Assembly (NCBI RefSeq): GCF_032854445.1
Contig: NC_088296.1
Span: 24,373,604 to 24,437,603 of the forward strand
Origin: Liolophura sinensis
Lineage: Eukaryota; Mollusca; Polyplacophora; Chitonida; Chitonidae
Length of the DNA: 64,000 nucleotides
Direction of reading: 5' to 3'
The translations under genes were made by a program, and so were the position numbers. The notes beneath the pieces were generated by a model that was given only the letters and a program-made list of their open reading frames with translations, ran no database searches and was not told where the DNA came from. The first letter of the stretch is position 1, and each line of letters opens with the position of its first letter. Shown here piece after piece: positions 1-12,700 of this stretch.

Positions 1-488
1 TAACATCTCTGCATTATTTGTCAAGATACAAAGGTGCATGTATATGTAAAGAAATACATCCAGACAAGTGGGGAATACATACCCTAATTCCTCAACCTTT
101 TCTCAAATGAAAGAGAAACTTTCAGAGCAATTTTTGCATGTTTATGATTTTGGAGATTTTATTTTAAAGACAAAACTATATAAGTTGAATTGGCCCTTTT
201 CAGGGCTTCACAAAAAGTATAATTTTATCAGTCTACTCAGAATAATGCCTTCAGAATATGCTTGAATAAACACCTTGCAAACATTGGAAAAGGTTGAAGA
301 GTTACAATAAGCAAGGGCCCTTTTACTTAAACAGTCTTAAACAAAATGTGCATGAAAAAATTACAATTTTGACAACAATTGGTGTTTTAGGAGTAAGGTA
401 CAGTATTCAGCTTCAAAGATTTTATTTTGTACTGAAGATTAAGGCTTTGGACTTCAAATTGAACATATTTTCTTTTTTTCTTTTTCAG

Positions 489-600
489 TCCGTTGCAGTA
501 TTCAAGCCGTTTATCCGTGTTTTAAGGGGCCCATTGATGTCAGAGTTCAAGGTCATGCTGTCTAATGTTGAACATGTGGTCAGGCTACAGAACTCACCAG
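489..600 (+). CDS. MAN2A-like exon (phase 0 to 1)
   Basis: The acceptor follows a T-rich tract ending in cag at 486-488, and the donor is gtaaag at 601. The exon encodes about 37 residues including RVLRGPLMSEF and NVEHVVRLQN, part of the beta-rich C-terminal domain of alpha-mannosidase II. The final G forms a split glycine codon with the next exon. Confidence 0.75.
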
Positions 601-1593
601 GTAAAGGGTCTTTCATAAATATCTGCCAGGAAATCCACAGAGTATTTGGTTTTGTGTTCATATTGGCTACTCTTACACCTTAATATTTCTGGGGAAATAC
701 TGATGTTTCACCCAGGATAGAGCCTATTGTAAGATGTACCAGGGAAGTATAAAAATACAATAATATCTTTATTTATCAAAGGTAGCTCGGTCAATTTACA
801 ATGAAATTGTTCTTCCCCAAGACTTTCACAGAGAAAACAGTATATAGGAAACATGTATTTCAGAGTGCAAGGGAAAAAATACAAAAATATATGTAAAACA
901 AGATAAAGCATTGTGTAGTTTGAAAAGAAAAACTACATACGTTCATACATAGAAGAGCAACAAAGTGGTGTTATGGTTGCCCTTCAAATTTAAATCGGCT
1001 ACAGGGATAATAGAGACATTCAAAATGAAGTCATATTAACTCAGGAAAGTTTCAGGGGCAAATGTCTGGGGGAAAAAAAGATGAAAGTTTCATATTTGTC
1101 AAGTTATAGTATGAAGGTCTTAGGGGTTATTTCTTTCAAACCTGTGCTGCGTTATACCCCTATAGCCAAGCTAACTGTACAAATATACTGACCCCAGAAA
1201 TATCTATATCCAGTCCCTGATCAGCTGTGTGACTACAGGTTGTAATACAACTTCTTGTATGGATCAATCCTGATATAAATATTTACAATACACCTCCCCC
1301 TCATTACCACACCCTTCCGCTATGAGACGTGCTCCATTAGAACACAGTTATAAATTTGTCCCCCAGATATTCACAAAGCTGTTTCTGTGCTGACATGTAT
1401 ACACTTGCAAAAGTCGCATTGTAGAAAACCTTCAAATTTTGTATCATTTTAACATTCAGGGGCTTCCAGGGTTTATATATCATTCTGGTGTTCATGTAAT
1501 TAATCAATGAAAAGCATGATATTAGCCTGATATGGCTTACAGCTAACATCCAGCATCAACCCACATCTGTCACTTATGACACTTATGACACTC

Positions 1594-1628
1594 ACCCCCA
1601 CCCCCAACCCCAACCCCAACCCCAACCC
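1594..1628 (+). repeat. CCCCAA-type simple repeat
   Basis: A short run of cccaac/ccccaa units in the intron of the mannosidase-like gene. It is six-base periodic and telomere-like only in a loose sense, being too short to mean more. Confidence 0.8.
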
Positions 1629-1686
1629 ACTGTTCCCGCCATTGTAATGAGGGACCTCATTCTTCTACCTTTTTACAGGTACAAAT

Positions 1687-1903
1687 AGGGCCTATAAACT
1701 AAGGCCTATAAGCTCAGGCCTATAAGCTCAGGCCTATAAACTAAGGCCTATTAGCTCAGGCCTATAAACTAAGGCCTATTAGCTCAGGCCTATAAACTAA
1801 GGCCTATAAACTCAGGCCTATAAGCTCAGGCCTATAAACTAAGGCCTATAAACTCAGGCCTATAAGCTCAGGCCTATAAACTAAGGCCTATAAGCTCAGG
1901 CGT
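1687..1903 (+). repeat. 14-bp minisatellite, unit ggcctataagctca
   Basis: About 15 tandem copies of a 14-bp unit alternate between two main variants (ggcctataagctca and ggcctataaactaa). The array ends some 40 bases before the acceptor of the mannosidase-like exon at 1942, so its length sets the distance to that splice site. Confidence 0.9.
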
Positions 1904-1941
1904 ACGGTCTAGCTTATTATTCACCTGGCCCCTGTTGACAG

Positions 1942-2078
1942 GTACAGATGGTTCTAGTGTGGAGATTCACAACATTGTTGACATCAAGTCACAGCAGAAC
2001 AAAGAGCTGGCCATGAGGGTTGACACAGATGTCTCCAATCAGGATAGAGAATTTTTTACTGATTTGAACGGATTCCAG
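1942..2078 (+). CDS. MAN2A-like exon (phase 1 to 0)
   Basis: Encodes GTDGSSVEIHNIVDIKSQQ through FFTDLNGFQ, with acceptor ag at 1940-1941 and donor gtaagg at 2079. The pattern of VE-NIVDI followed by an acidic stretch and FYTDLNGFQ is a well conserved signature of the Golgi alpha-mannosidase II family. It is open and well formed, unlike the next exon. Confidence 0.8.
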
Positions 2079-2535
2079 GTAAGGGACATAACTTTGATCA
2101 AGGTAGTCATTAAAGGGCAAAGAAAAACACTAGCAGAAAGCATAGGTCAAATTGAAACCGTTACACTCTGTCAAGGAAAATAATTTGTCAATTGAGTAAG
2201 TTACTTTTAACAATCAAGATTGTATGATGGTCTGTTGTAACGGATTGAGTACCGGTGATGTCACATTAGTAGTTTTGATTGGAATTATTGTAAAAGACCT
2301 AAATTCTAAATTTCACATGAAAAAGTGAATAATTTAGAGCCAAGTAAGTGTCCTACCATACTTTTTTTGGTGCAGAAACTTTTTCAACAAGATACTATTA
2401 TACCTTCTAGACAAATCTCGAACACTTTTCTAAGAACAACAGAACTCTCAGAATCATGGAAAAATTAGCAACTTTGTCAAGAGTGGAATTTTATTTTAAT
2501 GCATCCATAACTGGATAATTTTCTTTTTACTTCAG

Positions 2536-2674
2536 GTGCACCAGTGCCGCATGCTTGACAAGCTGCCTTTACAAGCTAACTACTACCATGCCTACAATGG
2601 TATACCTGGAAGATGACGTAAAAAGTGTTACCATGGTAACAGCACAAGCTTTGGGTGTTGCTAGCTTGAAATAA
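2536..2674 (+). pseudogene. MAN2A-like exon with frameshift and stops
   Basis: The acceptor is ttcag at 2531-2535. The first 17 codons match the family (DKLPLQANYY). The frame then shifts by two missing bases near 2587 and stops at 2614-2616; the family-like continuation lies in another frame and also stops at 2672-2674. No GT donor that avoids this second stop is evident. Confidence 0.7.
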
Positions 2675-5560
2675 GGTATTAAATATTCATAGATTCATTT
2701 TGCTCATTTGAAAAAATGTCTAAGCCTTATAACGTGCAATTACTACATATACTGTAAATTACAGATCAGGTTTAGATTTTTTCTTCATTTCTTCTTTAAA
2801 TTGGTTGGAGGGTGGCGCTGAGGGGAAAATCTTCCACATCCAGTCAGAGATATTATACGTCGTTTTGTTTACGTTGTAATGCTGTTCTGTTTTAATTGAA
2901 TTTTTGACGTGATGAACATTTTGAAATAAAAAATTTAGGTCAAGAACACCAAATACCAGGCATAAAAGATTGCCAGCTGTTCTTCCTTGGTACATCTATG
3001 AAGTAACCGTTGACAAACATTTAATGCAGCATGGCCTGATGTTTTCGCATGTTTTTCCTACAGAAGCCTTGTACAGTCTGTGTGACCCCCATATGCTGAA
3101 TTCATACAGCCGTGATTAACAGATGCTTTATCTTCTGTCATAGTATCATAGTCAGGGGATCAGTGCATTTGATTCCTGTTATGACAGACATATTTACATT
3201 GAGCGCATCAACTCCCTCGTGATAGTTTCCCTGTAAGAAGCTAAATACTGTCATTAGTGTGATAATGATAATCTCCTGGACACGTGGAGATCTGCACGTA
3301 TACGCTCTTCCATGATAAGATACAGCAGATATTTTGATCACCCTTCAAAACGCTGATCGATAATGGCTTCTGGGAATAAGTAGATCTGTTCTCAGCCCCC
3401 TCTGAGCATTGTCCTACTGTTTTACGGATGCCCGGATACAAGTAATTTCAAGTATCACCCAATTTCACGAGAATAGATACATTTTTCATGCTTTGTTTCT
3501 GAAACAGAAGTTGTGAGTACGTCCTCTGATAAATATGACGCCAGTCAAAGGGATGTATTTTATTAGTGAGAATTTACAGATTAAATAAAGCGTGAGAGTG
3601 AGCTCAACAAGATACAGTTGATAGTGTTGTGACATTTTTCACGGATAATTTCAGTGATGATTCAAACCTGTGTTAGGTAGATGGAATAAATGGTTGTAAG
3701 TATGAAGACACATGTAAAAACATCATACCTAAGAATTCCCCATACATGTGCATATGCCCTGTCTACAAAGCACTGTGTATAAAGGCATTGTTTTATTGGC
3801 AGTAAGACAGTTAAGCAAGAGTGTATACCATACTGGTGGGGTGGAGTATTGACTTTTGTTACACATGTATGTCCACAAGCATTTGACCTCTAAGGTCAGA
3901 GGTTCAAATCCACTACTGGCTAGCTGGGCTGTGTATTTTTATCTGGGGTTTTGTCTGCAGACATCGGTCTTTGTATGATTGATTCCGCATAGGTTTGATT
4001 TTCCTGACCTCTTTGTCATTCAAGCGAAATATTCTTAAGTAAAAGACCATACACCTGGACCAGGTGTAAATTTGTCAGTGACAACATGCAGTGAAACAGT
4101 ACATCACCTGTAATGTGTAGTACGTGTATTTATCGTCTTTGACCTTTGCCCCCCAGGTCAGCTTTTCTGTAACATTTGTCACTTTTGACCTTTATTCCCT
4201 TAGGTGTCCTGGCCTGTAATAGTTGTCACATTTGGCCTTTTAGTAAACTGTGTCGCCTGGGTTTGACTGTTACCTAATAGAACAACTAAAATTCTGTATT
4301 TATAGACCCACGAGTATACGATTTCACATAAACTTCCTCATGTCAGTGGAAAACCATGTACACATAAAGTCATCTACTGATAACGACATGATTTGCTATT
4401 TGGATAAATAAATATATACTTGTTATAATATAAGGGTCAGACAGAACACATTCTGTTACTACAAACAGACTAAAAGTTTTAGCCTTTCCTAATAAACCAT
4501 TTGTTAAATCGTGATTCCGATGATGTATGTGATGATGACAAAAACACAATGACCGAAATATATTTTATGCAAAGCTGATCTGTGAAATCACTGGATATAC
4601 AGGTATGGATCCAAGATTCACAGGTATGGATCCACGTCTTTCCCCGCTGAAATCACAAGTTCAAATTCAGCTCTCACTAAATGGTTTAAGTGGGAGTAGT
4701 TTTCAGCGAGAGAAGATTCCCATAGCTAGGTGCACCAGTTTCCTCGATTGAGAAATCTATATAACAATGGTTCCTCTTGATGAAATAATTAAATATTACA
4801 TCTTTAACACACAACAGAAATACTGAAACTTATATGATATCATAAAGATATCTACAGTTCAGAATTATAAACTGTTTATGTCTGAGATCATTATGGACAT
4901 TTTACATATACACATGGAGACGTAAGTGAGTTCGAATCCGACTGTCGCTGATCCACCGCTCAGATTATGTGTCCGTTGGCTGCTGCATGGAACTTGTACA
5001 CCCAAAGTGAAGTAAACAACAAAATGGCGAATTGGACATTTAAAAAACAGCGAGAAGAACAGTTATTTATTGCCAAAAAATCTTTCATTGAAGACAATTA
5101 AATCTGTCTTTTTATCTAATGTAATCAGTGATCCTCATTAAATTACACCACGTGAATTTGAGCGTTAGCTAATTACACAATTAGAATTCTATTTTTGTAG
5201 AAGCAGAACTATACAACTACACACGAATTCCTTATGTCAGGTGAAATCCCGTTACACACCAAGTCACCCTCTGGAACTTTCTTTGCAGATTAAATATGTA
5301 TTAACCTTGTTGTCAAACACAACACATTGAGTTAACATACACATCAGCTAGGACAGCTTCATTTACAGAGTTTTTTGACATGAATCATTGGTCAGTACAC
5401 TGATCCAATAATTGCATACACCGTGATTTTTTTATTTTACTCTAATAAATGGAAGGTTATCAGACAGTCACACAGGGGCACCTTCAAAACAAAGCCCCGA
5501 AACAATGATTTGAACGTGTAACCTGAAGAAGTTGGATGAGAGATATTTCTCTGGAGACTT
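2675..5560. other. Intergenic, no gene recognised
   Basis: Only short unsupported frames were found here. Two weak tRNA-derived SINE remnants are present: about 3870-4060 (B-box-like ggttcaaatcc at 3900, then a Ty-rich body and gaaatattcttaagta), and about 4925-5010 (gagttcgaatccgac). Nothing resembles missing mannosidase exons. Confidence 0.5.
3870..4060 (+). repeat. tRNA-derived SINE remnant
   Basis: Contains a pol III B-box-like ggttcaaatcc near 3900 and, downstream, gcgaaatattcttaagta, which matches the body end of the better SINE copies at 9905-10156 and 16648-16783. The A box and the tail are eroded. Confidence 0.4.
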
Positions 5561-5564
5561 ATAA

Positions 5565-5976
5565 AACCTCAATACAAGTACACCCAATGCTTACTAGATT
5601 AAATGTGTGACAATCAATACAAGTACACCCAATACTTACTAGATTAAATGTGTCACAATCAATAGAAGTACACCCAGTTCTTAGTAGATTAAATGTGTCT
5701 CAATCAATACAAGTACACCCAATACTTACTAGGTTAAATGTGTCTCAACCAGTACAAGTACGCCCAATATTTAATAGATTAAATGTGTCTCAATCAATAC
5801 AAGTACACCCAATACTTACTAGATTAAACATGTCTTTATCAATATAAGTACACCCAATACTTACTAAATTAAATGTGTCTAAATCAATACAAGTACACCC
5901 AATACTTACTAGATAAAATGTGTCTCAATCAATACAAGCACACCCAATACTTACTAGATAAAATGTGTCTTAATCA
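5565..5976 (+). repeat. 45-bp minisatellite
   Basis: About nine copies of a 45-bp unit built on caatacaagtacacccaat followed by acttactagattaaatgtgtct. The period is a multiple of three, so frames stay open through several copies, but I see no start, splice or domain evidence for coding. Confidence 0.9.
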
Positions 5977-7880
5977 AAGCTGACTGAGCTAAATAACGCC
6001 TCACATTTGAATCTGGGGACATTCAGTCAGTCATCTGAGCGGGCATCAGTGAGTAAGGACATGGAAACTAGTGGGGCTAATATATACGAGTAATTACCAA
6101 TCGTCCACAGTGGACGCTACCAATCTCAGCACACTATTTTTAGTTTGTGTTTTTAACATTTTTCAAACAAGATACAGTGCTTCATCGTAAACAATAGGGT
6201 TTATAAATCATTCTTCCTTTGCCTTCTTTTTTGGTAGCTTAATCAGTTCTGTTTATGTTGATACACTGTACCAGAAAAATACCATTCAAATGATATCATC
6301 TTATGTACAGGCGACAACATCAAGTTGTAGTACAGCTAAAGTCATGTTCGTTTGAACTCTCACTCAGTGTATGTACTAAGTTCCGAACTTCAACCTGCAA
6401 TAAACTAGAAAAAATGACACGTGCAACCAGGAGCTGGTACAAATAAAAAATGCACCTCACGAAAGGGAACATCTCAGTACTTTTCCATGAGAAGTGTACA
6501 AATGGCTGGGGGAGATAAATGTACAATATAAATAGGCATGCTCGTATACTAACTGAGTACTCTTATACGGATATGAAAATAACAGTACGTTCAGTTGTCT
6601 GTTTAAAATGAAACATTACAAACATCTTCAAGTATGATATACGAAAGAAATAAAATTATTTTAATCAGAGCAAAATATATGACATAAAATCAAAATATAA
6701 AATCGTGTTCAAGCGAAATCCAATTGATATCTACTGCTTTTTGTAAAAGCAAAGGCGATCAAATATTGACATTAATTTCAGCTGATATTTACATACTCAT
6801 CATCAGTGCTTAATTGATGAGTTAAAACAACAATATAAAAGGCTTACGTAAGACACATGGATTGTACATGTATCTTTTCCATCATTACAAAATTTTAAAT
6901 GTGTAGCGATGCTTTACAAAGTTACACACACATTCAAGAGTCACTGAATTCACATTATTCCAGAAGCACCCTTGAAAATGTTAACTACTGTACACACATC
7001 ATATCACATGCACTGTTGTTCTAGCCATTTCCTATCCCTCACAAGTCTTTTTCTTTCCTACTAAAACGATCTTTTTTTCTTAAACGTACTTGAATTTTGC
7101 AGCCAATTACACACGGGAAAGAAATCATAAAAATGAAGAAAGCATCAGTAGAAATAGCTTTGAAACTGTCATAACAAGCGACGCATGCGCACTGAAAAGA
7201 AAAACTCACGATGGCGAAGAATGGTAGGCCCCTACCATCCTCTACAACTACAACAACAATCCTTAAAAAGGGTAGAGCTGCTCGTGCTAGCTAAGGACGT
7301 AAGAATCTCCTGGGAGCATCAGTATTTTCCATGAAGACTATCAATGATCTGGGCCGAGTTGTTCCAAACTGTCTTAAGACTTAATACCAGATTAAACTTT
7401 ACGTCAAGTCTCCAGTTTTGTACCCTGTCCAAAACTTATTTTGTAATAGTATAGTAAATATGAACTAAATCTGCTGCTGTTCCATTTGGCCTCAATGTGA
7501 TAGCAGGGTTTTGTTTAAATCGTAAATATGTAATATGAAATAATACCGATATTAGCTAATATACTTTTAAACAACCGAACCCAGGAGTATATATGTGCAA
7601 CAGAAAACAAAAGGAAGGCATAGGCCTATGTATGCAGTAACTTCGTGAGATCATGTAACAATATGAAAATTTTTAAAAAATCTAGGCGAACTGATTTGCA
7701 AAATAAAACATTAAAAACATGTAGTGCGTACAGTAAATGTACCAGCATTTCAATCAGAGCTAAACAGAAGATAAATCGAAAAATAAAAACGTATCAAAAC
7801 GACATACAGGTTGTATATGTTTTTTCCATGGAAGACAATAGTACGATTTTAAATAATACTAAAAGTAAAGAATATCCAGC
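5977..7880. other. Intergenic, no gene recognised
   Basis: AT-rich sequence with only short frames on both strands and no domain, splice or RNA signature that I can support. Confidence 0.4.
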
Positions 7881-7884
7881 TGAG

Positions 7885-8295
7885 TGACAATTACATCTTT
7901 GGTGCTAGAGTTTACATCCAACTGAATGACATTTACAGCTTCGGTGTTAGAGTTTACATCCAACTGAATGACATTTACATCTTTGGTGCTAGAGTTTACA
8001 TCCAACTGAATGACATTTACATCTTTGGTGTTAGAGTTTACATCCAACTGAATGACATTTACAGCTTTGGTGTTAGAGTTTACATCCAACTGAATGAAAA
8101 TTACAGCTTTGGTGTTAGAGTTTACATCCAACTGAATGACAATTACAGCTTTGGTGTTAGAGTTTACATCCAACTGAATGACATTTACATCTTTGGTGCT
8201 AGAGTTTACATCCAACTGAATGACATTTACATCTTTGGTGTTAGAGTTTACATCCAACTGAATGACATTTACAGCTTTGGTGTTAAAATTTACAC
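7885..8295. repeat. 42-bp minisatellite
   Basis: About ten tandem copies of a 42-bp unit containing gagtttacatccaactgaat and gacatttaca(t/g)ctttggtg. On the minus strand it translates to repeats of VNVIQLDVNS(N/S)TKD, open for 153 codons. The period is a multiple of three, so the open frame is expected; variants differ mostly by one or two bases. Confidence 0.9.
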
Positions 8296-8450
8296 AAAAA
8301 CAGTACATATATATAGACACGTGATATTTTCAACTGTATGTTTTCAGCATGAGCGCTAGAACTGACGAGTTGAAATGACAATATAAAATTAAAAGCTCAT
8401 TCATCAGATCCATCATTACAAACTTTTAAAAGTATAACAGTACTTATAGA

Positions 8451-8634
8451 TATTTTCCATGCTGGCTTCCTCCCCGGTTGTACGTTGGAAAGTCTGCCAG
8501 CAACCTGCGGATGGTCGTGGGTTTCCCCCGGGCTGTGCCCGGTTTCCACCCACCATAGTGCTGGCCGCCGTCGTATAAGTGAAATATTCTTGAGTACGGC
8601 GTAAATCACCAATTAAATAAATAAATAAATAAAG
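8451..8634 (+). repeat. SINE body and tail (5' truncated)
   Basis: Contains gccagcaacctgcggatgg, a proline-rich-looking middle, ccaccatagtgctggccgcc and the end gaaatattcttgagtacggcg followed by aataaataaataaataaa. The tRNA-related head is missing. It belongs to the same family as 9905-10156. Confidence 0.75.
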
Positions 8635-9450
8635 ACATTTTCCAAGAGTGACTTGGAAGGTTAAATTTAATCTATAACACGCAATGAAAGCGTGACGTCG
8701 CAAGCCTGTCAATTTCCATTAGATTAAAACGTTTTTTTGTGTTGAAAATGTTTTTCTTAAACGTACTTAAATTGTGCAGCTAGTTCATGGGGACAAAACC
8801 GTAAAAAACGAAGAAAGCATCAGCAGAAATACGATTCGAAACTGTGTTTGAAAATAACCTTACCTATTGTTTTCTTCTTTAGATTTCTTTTCCACCAGTG
8901 AATTAAATGAAGTCAAGTGCTTGATTGTAAATCAAGTGAGCTTTGTGGGCCACGTTCCGTGGCCATAAAACAGGCACTGATTGTCAGATTTGCTTTTCCC
9001 ATTCATGGAAACATTGAGAACATTGTAAACTTTAATTCAGAGCTGAATACAACAGTTTATAAAACGTTCCGGGAGGTAATGGCGTCACGCATCATCAATG
9101 TAGCCATTAAGGCCCAATAAATTCAATGAAACCCACAGACTACAAACATTTAATCTGTTCATTTTGTCTGAGTGATGCGAGAAAGTATTCTATTATTGCA
9201 ACAGATTATTACTTTGTTAAATATAACGAACATATTTTATTAATTTAACATAAAGACTCTATTAAACTGACAGGATATCCTGTTGAATACGACACAGTAT
9301 TACGTTATAATAACAGAACACATTCTAGCACCAATCAGACAAACGACAAAAAGTGTACTGCTTTTAGTTCAGTTAAAAAATGTGAAAGAATATGTAAAGC
9401 ATCTTTAAATATAGACTACAGTTTGCAAAATTTCATCTAGTGATGTAGAA
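8635..9450. other. Intergenic, downstream of gene A
   Basis: A 67-codon plus-strand frame at 8917-9120 has no recognisable domain. Otherwise AT-rich sequence without supported features. Confidence 0.4.
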
Positions 9451-9456
9451 TTTATT
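9451..9456 (-). promoter_or_regulatory. Candidate polyadenylation signal of gene A
   Basis: tttatt on the plus strand reads aataaa on the minus strand, about 112 bases beyond the gene A stop codon (9568-9570). This is the nearest canonical hexamer noticed. Confidence 0.45.
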
Positions 9457-9567
9457 CTTAGAGACCCCTTTCTGGAAGGTTGGACAGATCGGCACACAGA
9501 GACTTACGGATTTAGATCAGGCTAAGAGATGAACCCTCTTATTCCAGATTAGCCTTTTTTCAATTCT

Positions 9568-9732
9568 CTACACTCTGCTTTTCTTGCCCTTCCCTTTACC
9601 CTTCTTTATCAGTCTGGTAGAAGCATTGAAGTCAATCTGTGCATATACAGTAGGCTCCTCGCTACGTCTGATTCCCGAGGTTCCTGCGACTTCCGGATCA
9701 AACCAGATGCTGGCGTAATGACCCTGCAGTTC
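9568..9732 (-). CDS. Gene A exon 7: tyrosine-motif tail
   Basis: 165 nt including the stop, acceptor attttcag, phase 0. It encodes ELQGHYASIWFDPE, then EEPTVYAQIDF, and ends with a Lys-rich stretch. TVYAQI matches the ITSM consensus TxYxx[V/I]; GHYASI is ITIM-like in the Y+3 Ile but has Gly rather than a bulky residue at Y-2. They are 24 residues apart, within the range seen for paired SH2-binding motifs. Confidence 0.85.
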   Translation of the reverse strand, partial: ELQGHYASIWFDPEVAGTSGIRRSEEPTVYAQIDFNASTRLIKKGKGKGKKSRV

Positions 9733-12700
9733 CTGAAAATTTAACAACCTTTTTTAGGATATAAAAACACGTACATTTACAATACTGAGCAGTATGCAGT
9801 CAATTTAGGTTTTATCACCATTATTATAACTATGTGGATTGTTGCTGTTGTTGTTTTTGTACGTATTATTGCTGTTATTTTTGCTGTTATTATTATTGGT
9901 AGTGAGGGGCTCGGTGGCCGAAGGGCAGACGCGGTACAATGCCCCAGAAGTCTTTAACCAATGCGGTCAACGAGTAGGCCTAAGTCCAGCTCATGTTAGC
10001 TTCCACGCCCACAGAACGATCTGCCAGCAACCAGCGGATTTTCGTGGGTTTTCCCAGAGCTCTGCATGGTTTTTTTCTACCATAATGCTGGCCGCATGTG
10101 GTATACGTGAAATATTCTTGATTACGACGTTAAACACCAATCAAATAAATAAATAAATTGTTGGCAATATTAGTAGAAGGGATAGCTTTAGTATTAGTGG
10201 CTGACTTACATATAGCATTTAGGAGGTACATGTAGTACTGTCAGTAGTACTAGCAGCAGTGTAGTAGAAGCAGTAGTGAAAACACCAGTACATTTTGCAG
10301 ACACAGAAGTACATGTGGCAGAATTAGTACCCATGGAAGTGGTTACACCAGAAGTAGAAGTAGGTATTAGAAGTAGGAGCGCCAAGTAGAAATGAATGTA
10401 CATGTATAAACCTATCGAGGATGCATTTTTATACCACGTTTATACCACTTTAGCTATAGACCGTTTTGTGTTGTTCTAGTGTTTGTACTTACAGGCCTTG
10501 GAGTTCCGCCAACTGCTCCCTCCTCAGTTTCACCTTCTCTTTCAGATCCTCCGTCCATTCCAATTGCAGCCACATTTTCCCCTTCGTTAGACATCTTCGA
10601 AGTCACTTTGTCTCAAAATAAAAGGAAATAATCATATATGTAGCAACAGTATAAAGCTAGTCTATGCTGATAATGTATTCACGTAGTCACAGGCCAGTAT
10701 ATGGAAGAGCTAGAAGAGATCCAACTTCTGGTAAGACTGTGACGAGCTTGGGCAATATCAGTTAATCTACGGTTAGTAAGTGATAGGCCAACATTTGGAA
10801 AAGCTACATGTAAAGGAGATCCAACTTTGTTAAGACTATGACGAGCTTGGGCAATATCAGTTAATCCACGGTCAGTAAGTGACCGGCCAACATTTGGAAA
10901 AGCTACATGTAAAAGAGATCCAACTTTAAGACTATGACGAGCTTGGGCAATATCAGTTAATCCACGGTCAGTAAGTGACAGGCCAACATTTGGAAAAATG
11001 CTACATGTAAAGGTGATCCAACTTTGTTAAGACTATGACGAGCTTGGACAATACCAGTTAATCCACGGTCGGTAAGTGACAGGCCAACATTTGGAAAAAT
11101 GCTACATGTAAAGGTGATCCAACTTTGTTAAGACTATGACGAGCTTGGACAATATCAGTTAATCCACGGTCAGTAAGTGACAGGCCAACATTTGGAAGAG
11201 CTACATGTAAAGGAGATCCAACTTTGTTAAGACTGTGACGAGCGTCGGCAATATCAGTTAATCCACGGTCAGTAAGTGATAGGACAACATTTGGAAAAGC
11301 TACATGTAAAGGAGATCCATCTATGTTAAGAATGACGAACGTAAGCAATACTGGTAAGTCCATGTTCAGTAACTGACAGACCAATATACGGATGAGCTAG
11401 AGGAGATCTAACTTTAGTAAGACTATGACGAGAACGGGCTAATATTTGGAAGTCTTCATGTCTTACCTTGATCATTTGTTTTCTCTGACCGTAGGTAACA
11501 TACAGTAGCAATCAATCCCAGCATGCCTAGACCAACAACCGGAAACACAACCTGTTCCCAAGAAGGAAGAGATGCACCCCACTTTTCTGCTGAATTAAAA
11601 AAAAATAAACAATTTAGACTTCCAGATAGAGGTCTTGGAGTTAAATACTATAAATATGATAATTATCCCAATGGATCAACATACTGCAATGAACAGTTCA
11701 ATCGCGTTATAATTTTTATGAAAAGGGTATTTCCATTCATTGTCAGCTTCACATTGTTTTTGTTTTATCAAGTTTAATTTTAGACATTCCCCTTGATCTG
11801 TTTAAAAATATTCTTCATGAAATTTGCATGAAAGAACTCATTACTGTAGCAAAGGATAAATATAATGGAAACAAATTTTAGAAAATGTTCTTCCTCGAAT
11901 GTGCATGATAAATCTCATTATTACAGCAAAGGATAAAAACAATAGAAGCAAAATTTGTATTTTGGCCTCTGGTGGCATTAGTTAACAGAGAAGTTGATTG
12001 AATTGACTCACGTTTTATTGGGGTAAGTGTCAGACTTTTGGACGCTGTGTCATTCCCTTCAGAGTTGACGGCCAGACAGCTGTAGGTTCTTGTTTGGGAT
12101 TGGTTCACTCGGCCAATACGTAAAATGTTCCTGTCTGAAGTGTCATGTGTGAAAAGCTTGTCTTCGAATCTCAAGGTGATGACAGGATCTGGATAGCCAT
12201 CAGCTGAGCACGTGAGGTTTACCTCGTCGCCATGGTAATACTCGGTAGGTGTCATATTGATGTCTACCGTCGGTTTATCTACAAACGTGAAATACACAAA
12301 CCTACTTGTTTAAGCTGAAAACAGGAAATCTTCTGGTTGACAATGTGTGAGTGTTTTACTTCAGGAATTACCACATCAAAGAAATCATCAACGGGTGAAC
12401 TGATTGAAGGATTTACCAACCTGCTAGCTGCTGGAGTTCCTGGTCGGGTAGCATTCGAATGAGTGACCAACACAATTAGGCTACTACAAGTTCCATAAAG
12501 GTGGAGATGCTTGCACAAATTACTTACAGATGACAAATCTTTTATCCTTACAAGACTTTAACAGGTATAACGCAAATAATCGTGCCTTATGTTTCAAATG
12601 TTTCAACAAATGTTTCCAGTGTAAGTGACGTATACATACACTTGACGTTAAGCTTTATGGACTCCCTCAGAGTTCTCTCCCTTTGCTGTGCTGTACAGAG

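Larger units (their letters stand above)
489..2674 (+). pseudogene. MAN2A: Golgi alpha-mannosidase II-like C-terminal fragment (GH38), frameshifted
   Basis: Three exons are visible: 489-600, 1942-2078 and 2536 to about 2674, with AG/GT borders and matching phases (0 to 1, 1 to 0, 0). Conserved family stretches include GPLMSEFKV, VEHVVRLQN, SVEIHNIVDIK, FFTDLNGFQ and KLPLQANYY, the last two being typical of the Golgi MAN2A branch rather than lysosomal MAN2B. These enzymes trim mannose from N-glycans in the Golgi; the catalytic domain lies upstream, outside the window. In exon 3 the frame breaks near 2587: two bases appear to be missing, the current frame stops at 2614-2616, and the shifted frame continues with MPTMVYLED and TAQALGVASLK before a stop at 2672-2674. 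The roughly 200 following residues of the family were not found. It is probably a partial or dead copy; an assembly error at 2587 would not explain the missing downstream exons. Confidence 0.8.

Noticed and set aside
5565-8295. CRISPR-like spaced repeats
   Set aside because: Units are contiguous with no unique spacers and the genome is clearly eukaryotic.
7859-8320. 153-codon minus-strand frame of VNVIQLDVNS repeats
   Set aside because: It is a direct result of a 42-bp minisatellite whose period is a multiple of three; no start context, splice sites or neighbours support coding.
8917-9120. 67-codon plus-strand frame
   Set aside because: No recognisable domain, no splice context, and length within chance expectation.
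11058-11511. Minus-strand frames with a repeat of about 33 residues between gene A exons
   Set aside because: The length resembles an ankyrin repeat, but the sequence has no ankyrin motif; it is the 99-bp minisatellite in the intron.
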